Source: Duganella margarita (GTDB lineage Bacteria; Pseudomonadota; Gammaproteobacteria; Burkholderiales; Burkholderiaceae_D). From it: DNA of 64,000 nt. A program made the translations under genes and the position numbers. The notes under the pieces were generated by a model. It saw nothing but the letters and a program-made list of their open reading frames with translations. It did not search any database and was not told where the DNA came from. The stretch spans positions 372,001-436,000 of the forward strand of contig NZ_WWCS01000001.1 of assembly GCF_009857535.1 (NCBI RefSeq), in the 5' to 3' direction. This document shows positions 53,446-64,000 of the stretch, in pieces (positions within the stretch are counted from its first letter, which is position 1; every line of letters starts with the position of its first letter).

Positions 53446-53895
53446 ATGGCCATCATGAACATCCAGACCGGGGATATCGGTCACATCATCCAGCTGGCGA
53501 TTGCGCCGGTTTTCCTGCTGTCGGGCGTGTGTACCAACCTGATCGTGCTGACCAACCGGCTGGCGCGCATCATCGACCGCTCGCGCGTGCTGGAAGACCG
53601 GCTCGACGTCGCCTACAGCGACCCCTACCTGAATGAACTGGACGTGCTGTACGGCCGTTCGCACCTGATCAACATGTCGATCTTCCTGTCGACCGCGTGC
53701 GGGCTGTTCGTCTGCGTGATCGTCGCCATGCTGTTCCTCGGCGACATCACCAACCTCAGCCTCGACAAGTACATCGCCGGCACTTTCGTGGTGGCCGTGG
53801 TGTGCCTGGTCGGCAGCTTCGTTTCGCTGCTGCGCGAAATCTTTATTGCGTCGGCGTGGATGCGATCCCAGCGCCATATCCGCCGCAAGCGTTAA
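53446..53895 (+). CDS. DUF2721 membrane protein
   Basis: 149 residues with three membrane helices at about 14-35, 74-98 and 106-130. The N-terminal IIQLAIAPVFLLSGVCTNLI followed by VLTNRLARIIDRSRVLE is the DUF2721 signature. The basic C-terminus (RSQRHIRRKR) should face the cytoplasm. The function of the family is unknown. It stands between proline iminopeptidase and an unknown gene, 20 bp before the latter, so these two may be cotranscribed. Confidence 0.85.
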   Translation: MAIMNIQTGDIGHIIQLAIAPVFLLSGVCTNLIVLTNRLARIIDRSRVLEDRLDVAYSDPYLNELDVLYGRSHLINMSIFLSTACGLFVCVIVAMLFLGDITNLSLDKYIAGTFVVAVVCLVGSFVSLLREIFIASAWMRSQRHIRRKR

Positions 53896-53915
53896 ACTTT
53901 TTTTGTGAGAACATC

Positions 53916-54368
53916 ATGCACGACTACCAACGCCCGCCCACCCTGTACCGCTACGGCGTGCGCGAAGACCTGGAACTGGCGCTGACCCAGGGCCAGTTCA
54001 TCCTCCGTCCCGCGTCCAACTGCCTGACGCTGAGCTTTTCGCAGGTCTGGGACAGCAAGCTGTTCGAACTGTTCTCGTCCGATGCCTGCCTGATCATCCA
54101 CAACACCGAGGAATTCGGCGAGCGCCTGCACCGCGCGGTGCAACGCGCCTTGCCGAGCTGGGCCGGGATTGACGGCGCCGTCGAATACGGCACGCGCGCG
54201 GCGCTGGGCGCGGCCTTCACCAAGACCGCCGCCGAGGCACAGGAGCAGGAATGGCAGTTCGCCTGGCGCGCCATGCAGGCCAAACTGAGCCTGAATCCGG
54301 TGCTGATCAAGATCGGCAGCCTGGAAAACTTCGCCGAGCTGCGTTCGCAGGATACGTATTTGGCCTGA
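53916..54368 (+). CDS. conserved protein of unknown function
   Basis: 150 residues from the ATG at 53916, following TGTGAGAAC. No signal peptide, membrane helix or motif that I can name. The sequence is soluble, with an N-terminal beta-rich half (LTLSFSQVWDSKLFELF) and a C-terminal half with Trp/Gln-rich helix (EQEWQFAWRAMQAKL). Codon use is like that of the neighbours, so it is a native gene. A palindromic repeat follows its stop. Confidence 0.7.
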   Translation: MHDYQRPPTLYRYGVREDLELALTQGQFILRPASNCLTLSFSQVWDSKLFELFSSDACLIIHNTEEFGERLHRAVQRALPSWAGIDGAVEYGTRAALGAAFTKTAAEAQEQEWQFAWRAMQAKLSLNPVLIKIGSLENFAELRSQDTYLA

Positions 54369-54370
54369 GT

Positions 54371-54447
54371 GTCGTTCCCGCGCACGCGGGAATCCATGCT
54401 GTGCATCGCGGCAGGCTCGGCATGGGTTCCCGCCTGCGCGGGAATGA
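54371..54447. repeat. REP-like double hairpin (TTCCCGCGCACGCGGGAA type)
   Basis: Two short hairpins, TTCCCGCGCACGCGGGAA (about 54374-54391) and TTCCCGCCTGCGCGGGAA (54427-54444), are arranged in opposite orientation so that the whole 77 bp is also an inverted repeat (ATCCATGC against GCATGGGT). This GTCGTTCCCGCG word is a well-known dispersed repeat in proteobacteria. It sits between two convergent genes. Confidence 0.75.
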
Positions 54448-54451
54448 CGAT

Positions 54452-55048
54452 TTACTGCTGCGGGATGGCCTCCACCCGCGGCGCGTCGCGGCGGTCCAGG
54501 CGCGCCAGCACGGCGTTCATCATGCGTTCGATGTCGTTGCGGACCATTTTGGAGCCGAGCAGGCTGGGGACGTAAAAGTTTGGCAGCAGCTTGCCGTGGT
54601 AGATGATTTTGGTGCCGCCGGTTTCCGGCACCGGCACCAGCTCCCAGCGCGCTTCGTAGTGCTTCATGTCGCCGGAGATCAGCGAGATGTCGATCGACGA
54701 CATCGGTTGTTCGACCGCGCGCACGATCAGGTGGATGGTGCGGCTCATGAACAGGAAGCGCGCCACGCCGAATTGTTCGATGATCACCTCACCGCCATTG
54801 CGCGACAACACCTTGGACGATTCCATCTCCGGCACGAATTCGGCCATGCGGTCGTAGCCGGTGAGGATGCGCCATACCTTGGGCAGTGGCGCGGCCACCG
54901 TGCCGGTGGCGTCCACTTCATACATATGTTGGCCGTCATGGTCGACGCGGTTGACCGATACTTCCAGTTTTGGCAATTCAAGCTTTGGTGCTTGCGCCAT
55001 CACCGGGGCGGTCACACCCAACAACAAAAACACAAGGAATCGCATCAT
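54452..55048 (-). CDS. periplasmic START/SRPBCC-domain protein
   Basis: 198 residues from the ATG at 55048 (a second ATG follows directly). Sec signal peptide MMRFLVFLLLGVTAPVMAQA. The mature part has the START/polyketide-cyclase pattern: ATGTVAAPLPKVWRILTGYD, FVPEMESSKVLSRNGGEVII, and a C-terminal long helix (SKMVRNDIERMMNAVLARLD). Such domains bind hydrophobic ligands in a deep cavity. A lipid or isoprenoid carrier role in the envelope is likely but unproven. No operon partner. Confidence 0.85.
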   Translation of the reverse strand: MMRFLVFLLLGVTAPVMAQAPKLELPKLEVSVNRVDHDGQHMYEVDATGTVAAPLPKVWRILTGYDRMAEFVPEMESSKVLSRNGGEVIIEQFGVARFLFMSRTIHLIVRAVEQPMSSIDISLISGDMKHYEARWELVPVPETGGTKIIYHGKLLPNFYVPSLLGSKMVRNDIERMMNAVLARLDRRDAPRVEAIPQQ

Positions 55049-55110
55049 TTGGCCAGCGTACGGTAAAGGGTGGCAGAATACAAGCGCAGCACGCACGGAC
55101 TTTTTAGTAG

Positions 55111-57192
<2,082 letters not shown>

Positions 57193-57202
57193 CAGGCGAC
57201 AG

Positions 57203-57988
57203 TCAGCAGCTGCTTTCGGCGCTGCGCTTGTCGAGGTACTTCAGCACCGCGTGCGCTTTGCTCATGCGATCGATGGCCTCGTTCAGCGCCGGTATATAGC
57301 TGTTGAAGGACGAGGCTTTCGGCACCGCGATCACCACCGGTTCGGCGTTGACCGGCCTGGCCATCACCGCCCATTTGCTGGCGCCGGGGAACAGGCAATT
57401 CAAGCGCACTTCCAGCTGCGGGGCGGCGCGGTTGCTGTCGATGACTATCGCGTCGACGCGGCCGGTGTCGAGCATCTTGAAGCGGCTGGCGATCGTGACA
57501 GCGTTTTCTTCGACAGTAAACGTTTTGCCGCGCTGCGCCTCGAATTCGGGCCCGAGCTGGCCGCCGCTCGGAATCGAGACGACCTTGCCGCGCAAGTCTT
57601 CCCAGCTGCGGAAATCGATCGGCCGCTGCGCCGTCGTCACCAGCCACTGGTTGACCTCATACAGCGGTTTGGTGAAGTTGAAGAGGCGTGCGCGTTCCGG
57701 CGTTTCGGCGGCGCCGAACAGCAGGCCTTCGCCGTTCTTCGCCTTCATCTGCGCGCGGCGCCATGGGTAGGCCTGCACCACCAGCTTCAGCCCCGACTCG
57801 GCCGCCAGCAGGTTGATGATGCCGGTCATGGTCACCATGCCGGTGGAGGGCTGGCCATTCGGTTCGATCTGCTCGGGCAGGAACACCGGAATTTCCTGCC
57901 GCGCGTCGGTCGCCATGGCGGGCGATGCGGCGCATATGATGGTGAGCGCGGCGGCCACGCCGGCCCAGGAGGACATGAACTTGGACAT
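57203..57988 (-). CDS. periplasmic solute-binding protein (SBP family 3-like), copy 1
   Basis: 261 residues with a signal peptide cleaved at about AMA-TDA. The mature part is a type II periplasmic binding fold: QAYPWRRAQMKAKNGEGLLF, NFTKPLYEVNQWLV, WEDLRGKVVSIPSGGQLGPE, and DAIVIDSNRAA. It is a diverged tandem copy of the next gene, 3 bp away. No ABC permease or ATPase genes are nearby; the pair follows a CPA2 antiporter gene. These proteins may be sensors or scavengers rather than ABC transport partners. Confidence 0.82.
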   Translation of the reverse strand: MSKFMSSWAGVAAALTIICAASPAMATDARQEIPVFLPEQIEPNGQPSTGMVTMTGIINLLAAESGLKLVVQAYPWRRAQMKAKNGEGLLFGAAETPERARLFNFTKPLYEVNQWLVTTAQRPIDFRSWEDLRGKVVSIPSGGQLGPEFEAQRGKTFTVEENAVTIASRFKMLDTGRVDAIVIDSNRAAPQLEVRLNCLFPGASKWAVMARPVNAEPVVIAVPKASSFNSYIPALNEAIDRMSKAHAVLKYLDKRSAESSC

Positions 57989-57991
57989 GGT

Positions 57992-58762
57992 TTAACAACC
58001 TGAAATGTTGGCGACGCGATCGACCGCCTTTTGTATATGGCCTGACTTCTGCAGCCGGACGATGGCCTGGTTCAGCGCCGGCAGCAGCTTGCCCAGCGGC
58101 GCGCTTTTCGGCACCGCGATCAGCAGGGGTTCAAACCCCACCGACTTGTCGGCCACCACCCAGTGGTCGTCGGGGAAGCGGCAATTCAGGCTGGCGCCCA
58201 GCTGCGCCGGATTGCGGAAACTGTCGACCAGCACCGCATCGACATGCCCGGCGCTGAGCATTTTCAGGCGGCTCGCCATCGAGCCGGCGTTGTCTTCGAT
58301 CTTGAACAGCTTGCGCTTGCGCTGCTCGAACTCGGGGCCGTATTTGCCGCCCTCGCCGATCGAGATCACCTTGCCGCGCAAGTCTTCCCAGCGGTGAAAC
58401 GCCAGCGGCGCCGACGCGGACGACACCAGCCATTGGTTGGCGTCGTACAGCGGCCGGGTGAAGGCAAGCACGCGGCGCCGCTCCGGCGTGATGGCGGCGC
58501 CGTACAGCAGGCCCTGGCCACGCTCCGCCATCATTTGCGCGCGTCGCCAGGGATAGGCGCGCACCACCAGCCTGAGTTTCGATTCGGCCGCAAGCTGGCC
58601 GATGACCGCCTCGATGATGGGAGGCGTCGGCAGCGGATGGCCCTGCGGGTCGATCGACTCGGCGATCAGCACGGGGATTTCAGCCTGCTGGTCGGTGGCC
58701 TGCGCAGGGGCGCCTTGCAGCAGCACGACAAGTGCGAAAAAGGCAGGAACAGGTTTCTTCAT
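57992..58762 (-). CDS. periplasmic solute-binding protein (SBP family 3-like), copy 2
   Basis: 256 residues with signal peptide (MKKPVPAFFALVVLLQGAPA, then QA-TDQQ). It shares with copy 1 the blocks RAYPWRRAQMMAERGQGLLY, FTRPLYDANQWLV, RWEDLRGKVISI and a C-terminal Cys, with many substitutions, so the duplication is old. Its ATG shares one base with the antiporter stop (TGATG), so the two are translationally coupled. That is an unusual partner for a binding protein. Confidence 0.82.
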   Translation of the reverse strand: MKKPVPAFFALVVLLQGAPAQATDQQAEIPVLIAESIDPQGHPLPTPPIIEAVIGQLAAESKLRLVVRAYPWRRAQMMAERGQGLLYGAAITPERRRVLAFTRPLYDANQWLVSSASAPLAFHRWEDLRGKVISIGEGGKYGPEFEQRKRKLFKIEDNAGSMASRLKMLSAGHVDAVLVDSFRNPAQLGASLNCRFPDDHWVVADKSVGFEPLLIAVPKSAPLGKLLPALNQAIVRLQKSGHIQKAVDRVANISGC

Positions 58763-60477
58763 CAGTGCGCGTGGTCGGTTTTCTTGAGCGTGTCGATCAC
58801 GTAGGCGGTCATGCCCTTGGCCAGTTCCTGCTCGCCCATGAAGATCTCGCCGGCGCGTTCGCTGCGCAGCAGGTCGGCCTCGGCGTCGTTGTGGGTGCGC
58901 ACCACGGTCTTGATGGCGGGGTTGAGCGCACGCGCCGTTTCGATCATGGCGCGCACATGGAAGGTGTCCGGGGTGGCGATCACCAGCATCGCCGCGTGGG
59001 CGATATGGGCCTGGATCAGCACCGCCGGTTCGCCGGCATTGCCGGCCACCGCCGGCGTGCCTTCCTTGCGCAGCTGGTCGACCACTTCGCGGTTCTGCTC
59101 CGCCACCACGTAGGGAATGCCGCGCTCCTTGAGCGCGGCGGCGATGCGGCGGCCTACGCGGCCATAACCCACCAGCACCACCTGGTTGCGCAGGTGCTCG
59201 TGCGGCACGTTCATCGGCAGCTCGGCCAGCGGATCGGCGGTGCGGTCGAATTTGGCGGCCAGGCCGTGGTCCTTGCTCAACCAGCGTTCCAGCGGCTGGG
59301 TGATGCGGAACACCACCGGATTCAGGGCGATGGAGATGATGGCGCCGGCCAGGATCAGGCTCTGGCCTTCCACCGGCATCAGTTTCAGCGACACGCCCAG
59401 CGCGGCCAGGATGAAGGAGAATTCGCCGATCTGCGCCAGGCTGGCCGACACCATCAGCGCGGTCTTGGCCGGGTAGCGCAGCAGCAGCACCAGCAGGAAG
59501 GCCGCCACCGATTTACCGACGATGATGATGGCCACCACCGCCAGCAGCTTGAGCGGCTGTTCGGTCAGGATCGACGGCTCGAACAGCATGCCGACCGAGA
59601 CGAAGAACAGCACCGCGAAGGCGTCGCGCAGCGGCAGCGATTCCTCGGCGGCGCGGTGCGCCAGCGCCGATTCGCGCAGCACCATGCCGGCGAAGAAGGA
59701 GCCCAGCGCAAACGACACGCCGAAGTAGTGGGTCGACGCGTAGGCGATGCCGACGGCGGCGGCGATCACGCACAGCGTGAACAGCTCGCGCGAGCCGGTG
59801 CGCGCCACTTGCCACAAAATCCACGGGAACAGCTTGCGCCCCACCACCAGCATCAGCACGATGAAGGCGGCGACCTGGCCGAGGGTGATGGCCAGCGTGG
59901 TCCACAGATTGCCGTCGGCGGCGCCATGGCCGGCATCGGGCATTTCGCCGCCGAGCGAGCCGGCCAGCGCCGGCAGCAGCACCAGCACCAATACGGTCAC
60001 CAGGTCTTCCACCACCAGCCAGCCGACCGCGATGCGGCCGTTGAAGCTATCGAGGATGCCGCGTTCTTCCAGTGCGCGCAGCAGCACCACGGTGCTGGCA
60101 ACCGACAGCGCCAGGCCGAATACCAGGCCGCCGCCGATGGTCCAGCCCCAGAAGTGGGCCAGTCCCATGCCAAGCGCAGTGGCGACGGCGATCTGCAGCA
60201 CGGCGCCCGGCAGCGCCACCTTGCGCACGTCCCACAGGTCGTCGAGCGAGAAGTGCAGGCCGACGCCGAACATCATCAGCATCACGCCGATTTCGGCCAG
60301 CTGGCCGGCCAGGGCGGCATCCGCCACATAACCCGGCGTGGCCGGACCGATGATAATGCCCGCAGCGAGATAACCCACCAGCGCCGGCAGCTTGAGGCGC
60401 GTTGCAATATAACCGAACAGGAGACCTGCTCCCAGGGCGGCGGCGATCGTGGTAATCAGACTGATATTGTGGGGCAT
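58762..60477 (-). CDS. CPA2-family monovalent cation:proton antiporter with RCK domain
   Basis: 571 residues: about twelve membrane helices in 1-385 (Na_H_exchanger fold, with PALVGYLAAGIIIGPATPGY and GVGLHFSLDDLWDVRKVALP) and a cytoplasmic TrkA-N/RCK domain from about 415 (VVLVGYGRVGRRIAAALKER). This is the KefB/YbaL/RosB layout. It exchanges K+ or Na+ for protons, gated by nucleotide binding to the RCK domain. First gene of an operon with the two solute-binding proteins. Confidence 0.9.
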   Translation of the reverse strand: MPHNISLITTIAAALGAGLLFGYIATRLKLPALVGYLAAGIIIGPATPGYVADAALAGQLAEIGVMLMMFGVGLHFSLDDLWDVRKVALPGAVLQIAVATALGMGLAHFWGWTIGGGLVFGLALSVASTVVLLRALEERGILDSFNGRIAVGWLVVEDLVTVLVLVLLPALAGSLGGEMPDAGHGAADGNLWTTLAITLGQVAAFIVLMLVVGRKLFPWILWQVARTGSRELFTLCVIAAAVGIAYASTHYFGVSFALGSFFAGMVLRESALAHRAAEESLPLRDAFAVLFFVSVGMLFEPSILTEQPLKLLAVVAIIIVGKSVAAFLLVLLLRYPAKTALMVSASLAQIGEFSFILAALGVSLKLMPVEGQSLILAGAIISIALNPVVFRITQPLERWLSKDHGLAAKFDRTADPLAELPMNVPHEHLRNQVVLVGYGRVGRRIAAALKERGIPYVVAEQNREVVDQLRKEGTPAVAGNAGEPAVLIQAHIAHAAMLVIATPDTFHVRAMIETARALNPAIKTVVRTHNDAEADLLRSERAGEIFMGEQELAKGMTAYVIDTLKKTDHAH

Positions 60478-60593
60478 GCGTCGGGGGATCCTTCAAAAAT
60501 GGTAAGGGAAACCCTGAGATTAACATACGCTGTCCGCCAGCCTGTCAAACAGAATGGTTGTCTAAAAATTAGGGCGGCGATGCCGCCAGCTGG

Positions 60594-61040
60594 TTAAGCC
60601 AGTGCGGCCGGTTGCATGCGCATGCTGACGCCGAAGCGGTTGAAGGCGTTCATCAGCGCGACGGCGACGGTGATGTCGGCCAGTTCCTGCTCGCTCAGCA
60701 CTGCCAGCGCGGCCTGGTAGTCGGCATCCGGCACCTTGCTTTGTTCGACGCAGGTGACCACTTCGGCCCAGGCCAGCGCGGCGCGTTCCTTGTCGCTGAA
60801 CAGCGCGGCCGCTTCTTCCCACACCGGCACCAGCGCCACCTTGTCGATCTTGACGCCGTTCTTGAGCAGGTCGCGGGTGTGCATGTCGATGCAGTAGGCG
60901 CAGCCGTTGATCTGCGAGACGCGCAGGTTGACCAGTTCCAGCAGCTCGCCCGGCAGCGCCGACGACACATAGTCCTTGACGGCGCCGAAGCCTTTGTAGG
61001 CGGCGGGGGCAAATTTGAATACTTCCAGACGCTTGCTCAT
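60594..61040 (-). CDS. AhpD-like carboxymuconolactone decarboxylase family protein
   Basis: 148 residues. The redox motif C47-A-Y-C50 followed by IDMHT is the AhpD core (CxxC plus downstream His). VSQINGCAYCIDMHTRDLLK and the C-terminal VALMNAFNRFGVSMRM fit the CMD family. The CxxC form points to an alkylhydroperoxidase-type disulfide function rather than decarboxylation. It is 82 bp downstream of the MocR-type regulator gene on the same strand, which could regulate it. Confidence 0.9.
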   Translation of the reverse strand: MSKRLEVFKFAPAAYKGFGAVKDYVSSALPGELLELVNLRVSQINGCAYCIDMHTRDLLKNGVKIDKVALVPVWEEAAALFSDKERAALAWAEVVTCVEQSKVPDADYQAALAVLSEQELADITVAVALMNAFNRFGVSMRMQPAALA

Positions 61041-61122
61041 GATGATGTCCTTGGTGGGTTACGATGGAATCATTGTGCGCTTTCATGGACCATGCAGGAA
61101 GGGCCATAAATAGGCATTTGAA

Positions 61123-62577
61123 CTAGGCCATGATTTTCAAAATGCGCTTGCCCAGTTCGCGCGCGCGTTCCGGCGTATCGATATTGGTAAAGGCCAGCAG
61201 CAGCGCCGAGGCGGACGCCGTATGCGGCAGCACGCCGCGCTCGGACAGCGCCAGCGCCGACATGCCATGTTCGATCATGCGTTGCGCCAGCGCGCGGTCG
61301 GTGTGGCGGCCTTTCATGCGCAGCACCAGATGCATGCCGCCCGGTTGCGGCTCGACCTGCATATGCTTGCCCAGCACCGACGACAGGCCGTCGGCGGTGA
61401 TCTGGCGGCGCTCGGCGTACAGCCGGCGCATGCGCTGGATGTGGCGGGCGAAGTGGCCTTCGTTCATGAAGTCGGTGACGATGTGCTGCATCAGCGCCGG
61501 CCCGGCCATGGCGAGGGTGCGGCTGATGTGGTCAAAACGCGGCACCTGCGCCGGCGGCACCACCAGGTAGGCCAGCCGCAGCGCCGGGAACAGCACCTTG
61601 CTGAAGGTGCCGGAGTACAGCACGCGGCCATTGCGGTCCAGGCTTTGCAGCGCCGGCAGCGGGCGGCTGACGTAGCGGTATTCGCCGTCGTAGTCATCTT
61701 CGACGATCCAGGCGTTGGATTGCGCGGCCCAGTCCAGCAACGCCAGGCGGCGCGGCAGCGACAGCGAGACGCACAGCGGGCTTTGATGCGCGGGCGTGAC
61801 GACGGCGGCCTGCGCGCGCGGCGCGGTGGCGATGCCGTGCGCCACCATCAGGCCGTCGGCATCCACCTGCACCGGTACCGGCTGCATGCCGGTTTCGCGC
61901 AGCAGGTCGCTGGTGGGGGGATAGCCGGGATCTTCGACCCACACGCTGTCGCCGGGTTTGAGCAGGGTGCGCGTGATGAGCTCCATGCTGTTGCGGTAGC
62001 CGCTGGTGATGAACACCTGCGACGGCGTGCAGTGAATGCCGCGCGCAAGTTGCAGATAGGTGGCGATGGCGATGCGCAGTTCCGGCAGGCCGGCCCAGGC
62101 GGGGTAGATCATGTCCTGCGGCTGCATGGCGCGTGCCGCGCGCGCGGCCAGCCGTGCCCACACCTTGCGCGGGAAAGCGTCCAGCGCCGGTATGCCCATC
62201 TGGAAGGGTTTGGTGGAGGAGGCGGCGTCGCCCAGCTGGCTGTGCGCGGGTGCGGGTGCGGACGCGGTGCGGACCGCCGACGCCGATGCCGGCCCGGATG
62301 ACGGCAGGCTTCCGCTCCCGTTGGGGCGCCGCGCCAGTGCCGGCGTCACCACCGTGCCAGCCTGTCCGCGCGCCTCCACATAGCCTTCCGCCGTCAGCAG
62401 CGCGTAGGCCGATTCCACCGTACCGCGCGCCAGCCCCAACTCCACCGCCAACGCCCGCGCAGCCGGAATACGATCCCCCGGCTGCAACAAGCCGTCCGCA
62501 ATCGCACTGCGAAAACGCGTATAAATCTGCCGATAAAGCGGCTCAGCCGCGCTGCTGTCCAGCCGAAGAAAATCCAT
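61123..62577 (-). CDS. MocR/PdxR-type GntR regulator with aminotransferase domain
   Basis: 484 residues. An N-terminal GntR winged helix (about 8-75; LYRQIYTRFRSAIADGLLQP, RGTVESAYALLTAEGY) is joined by a Ser/Pro/Ala-rich linker (about 85-120) to a fold-type I aminotransferase domain. PLP-binding residues include the Lys in YSGTFSKVLFPALRL and Asp/Tyr in VEDDYDGEYRY. MocR proteins bind PLP or its adducts and use it to regulate transcription, often of vitamin B6 or amino acid genes. The target is not identified; the AhpD-like gene downstream is a candidate. Confidence 0.92.
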   Translation of the reverse strand: MDFLRLDSSAAEPLYRQIYTRFRSAIADGLLQPGDRIPAARALAVELGLARGTVESAYALLTAEGYVEARGQAGTVVTPALARRPNGSGSLPSSGPASASAVRTASAPAPAHSQLGDAASSTKPFQMGIPALDAFPRKVWARLAARAARAMQPQDMIYPAWAGLPELRIAIATYLQLARGIHCTPSQVFITSGYRNSMELITRTLLKPGDSVWVEDPGYPPTSDLLRETGMQPVPVQVDADGLMVAHGIATAPRAQAAVVTPAHQSPLCVSLSLPRRLALLDWAAQSNAWIVEDDYDGEYRYVSRPLPALQSLDRNGRVLYSGTFSKVLFPALRLAYLVVPPAQVPRFDHISRTLAMAGPALMQHIVTDFMNEGHFARHIQRMRRLYAERRQITADGLSSVLGKHMQVEPQPGGMHLVLRMKGRHTDRALAQRMIEHGMSALALSERGVLPHTASASALLLAFTNIDTPERARELGKRILKIMA

Positions 62578-62601
62578 GACCGGCTCTGCGCGCCGTGCTG
62601 T

Positions 62602-63723
62602 TTAGAGGCGTTTGACCACCACGCAGCCGATCGAGTAGCCGGCGCCGAAGGAGCAGATGACGCCCAGTTCGCCCGCTGCCATGTCGTCGGAATGCTTGTG
62701 GAAGGCGATGATCGAGCCGGCCGACGAGGTGTTGGCGTATTCGTCCAGGATCACCGGCGCTTCGCCCGGCTCGGCGTCGCGGCCCAGCACCAGGCGGCTG
62801 ATCAGCAGGTTCATGTTCAGATTGGCCTGGTGCAGCCAGAAACGCTTGACCTGCGGCACTTCCAGGCCGGCGTGGGCGACGGTGTCCTTAATCATTTCGG
62901 CCGCCATCGGGCAAACGTCCTTGAACACCTTGCGGCCCTGCTGGCGGAACAGCTTGTCCGGCTGGCCGATGCCGGCTTCGTCGAAGCGGTTGAGGAAGCC
63001 GAAGTTGTTGCGGATGTTGTTGGAGAAGCTGGTCTTCAGCTTGGTATCCAGGATTTCCCAGCGGTGCGAACCTTTGGCCGTGTCGGCCGCTTCGATCACC
63101 ATCGCCGTGCAGGCGTCGCCGAAGATGAAGTGGCTGTCGCGGTCGCGCCAGTTCAGGTGGCCCGAGGTGATTTCCGGATTCAGCACCAGCACCGCGCGCG
63201 CCTGGCCGCTCTGCACCGCCGCCACCGCCTGCTGGATGCCGAAGGTGGCCGACGAGCAGGCCACGTTCATGTCGAAGCCGTAGCCGTCGATGCCCAGCGC
63301 GCCTTGCACCTCGACCGCCATGGCCGGGTAGCCGCGCTGCATATTGGAGCAGGCCACCAGCACCATATCGATGTCGGCGGCGGTGCGGCCGGCGCGGTCC
63401 AGCGCCTGGTGGGCGGCGGCCACGCAGATTTCCGCCTGCAGCGACAGTTCCTCGTCGGCGCGCTCGGGAATGTGCGAGACCATGCGCTTGGGATCGAGAA
63501 TGCCGGCTTTTTCCATCACATAGCGGGCCTTGATGCCGGAGGCTTTTTCGATGAAGGCCACGCTGGACGGTTCCAGCGCCGTCACCGTGCCGTCCGCAAT
63601 CGCGGCGGCGTTGTCGGCGTTGAACTGTTCGACATAGGTGTTGAAGCAGATCACCAGCTCTTCGTTGCTGATCGACTGCGCTGGCGTGAAGAGCCCGGTA
63701 CCGCTGATGACGGCTTGTTTCAT
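62602..63723 (-). CDS. beta-ketoacyl-ACP synthase III (FabH-like)
   Basis: 373 residues, about 55 more than E. coli FabH, with the extra length in an N-terminal insertion around residues 30-60. The catalytic triad is C156 ([10 protein letters not shown]), H298 ([10 protein letters not shown]) and N331 ([11 protein letters not shown]). It joins an acyl-CoA starter to malonyl-ACP. The long form and lack of other fab genes suggest a specialised or housekeeping-bypass role (as in Pseudomonas FabY-like or alkylquinolone-type enzymes) rather than the main FabH. That is inference. Confidence 0.88.
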   Translation of the reverse strand: MKQAVISGTGLFTPAQSISNEELVICFNTYVEQFNADNAAAIADGTVTALEPSSVAFIEKASGIKARYVMEKAGILDPKRMVSHIPERADEELSLQAEICVAAAHQALDRAGRTAADIDMVLVACSNMQRGYPAMAVEVQGALGIDGYGFDMNVACSSATFGIQQAVAAVQSGQARAVLVLNPEITSGHLNWRDRDSHFIFGDACTAMVIEAADTAKGSHRWEILDTKLKTSFSNNIRNNFGFLNRFDEAGIGQPDKLFRQQGRKVFKDVCPMAAEMIKDTVAHAGLEVPQVKRFWLHQANLNMNLLISRLVLGRDAEPGEAPVILDEYANTSSAGSIIAFHKHSDDMAAGELGVICSFGAGYSIGCVVVKRL

Positions 63724-63800
63724 GATTAAACTTTCAAATTAAGCAATGGCAGATGCCAATAATGAGGCAAATTCTACACAATGCCTGCAGGTTCGGCGCA

Positions 63801-63828
63801 AATAAAAGCGGCGCCCTTGAGGCGCCGC
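63801..63828 (-). terminator. intrinsic terminator of the S41 protease gene
   Basis: GCGGCGCC (63808-63815) and GGCGCCGC (63821-63828) form a perfect stem with a 5-base loop; in the minus direction TTTTATTTG follows. It lies 23 bp beyond the stop of the partial gene. Confidence 0.75.
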
Positions 63829-63850
63829 CGAGTTCGCTACAACAGACCGC

Positions 63851-64000
63851 TTATTTTTTGCTAGCGGCGCTATCCACCGACACCACCGTGGTCCCCTGTT
63901 TGGCGAGCTGAACCGGCAAGCCCTTCAGGTGATTCAGCGCCTGCTGCAACTGGAAATCGTCGCCGCTACCGTATTCCAGCGGCTTGCGTTTCTTCTCCAG
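63851..64000 (-). CDS. C-terminal end of an S41-family (CtpA) carboxy-terminal protease (5' part outside window)
   Basis: The last 49 codons on the minus strand read KPLEYGSGDDFQLQQALNHL, then KGLPVQLAKQ, and end SAASKK before TAA at 63851-63853. The (Y/F)GSxDDFQLQQALxxLKG ending is typical of betaproteobacterial CtpA/Prc-type proteases that trim periplasmic proteins. The catalytic Ser/Lys region lies outside the window. A good terminator follows. Confidence 0.6.
   Translation of the reverse strand: MEKKRKPLEYGSGDDFQLQQALNHLKGLPVQLAKQGTTVVSVDSAASKK

Overview
The window reads as chromosomal DNA of a GC-rich betaproteobacterium, most likely an Oxalobacteraceae member (Duganella/Massilia-like). 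This is inferred from the hemA-prfA-prmC and minCDE clusters, the thiolase plus acetoacetyl-CoA reductase pair, the very high third-position GC, and a GGTCTGACCCCGTACGGGGTC-type hairpin that recurs at gene ends. No rRNA, tRNA or CRISPR array was seen.

Layout. 1-5374: an ABC/MFP efflux operon (minus) faces an NtrC-family response regulator and histidine kinase (plus). The intergenic region holds a sigma-54 promoter and two matching upstream activator sites. 5385-6360: an ElaA-type acetyltransferase and the peroxidase Ohr. About 6557-14039: an AT-richer accessory island bounded by inverted repeat clusters that look like the ends of a Tn7/Tn402-like transposon. It contains an orphan HipB-type regulator, a DUF6471-like protein, a DUF5131 three-Cys protein, two divergent TcmP partners, a two-TM protein, a DUF6685-like protein and a HEPN-like gene broken by an in-frame stop. 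This is the most likely place for an undescribed (possibly defence) system. 14192-24563: NmrA oxidoreductase, a RES/Xre toxin-antitoxin pair, M20 amidohydrolase, a chemoreceptor, a Fur-controlled PepSY/flavoprotein reductase, an HDAC-family deacetylase and gshA.

24804-37838 is one 4344-residue repeat protein (DUF4347, cadherin-like region, 18 Big_12-type and 10 second-type Ig-like modules, RTX, DUF4214), followed by an AraC-type response regulator and a degenerate sensor protein. 39702-46628 is housekeeping: prmC, dsbB, prfA, hemA, an OmpR-type regulator and minE/minD/minC. 46751-54368: metE and divergent metR, thiolase and phbB, proline iminopeptidase, a DUF2721 membrane protein and an unknown protein. 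54452-64000: a START-like lipid-binding protein, a 2,4-dienoyl-CoA reductase, a CPA2 antiporter operon with two tandem solute-binding proteins, an AhpD-like protein, a MocR/PdxR regulator, a FabH-like synthase and the 3' end of an S41 protease gene.

Functional links: the NtrC pair probably switches on the efflux operon; iron limitation controls the flavoprotein reductase; MetR probably controls metE; the thiolase and reductase supply 3-hydroxybutyryl-CoA for PHB; the island genes 7185-10903 are packed like one operon with operator-like palindromes in front.
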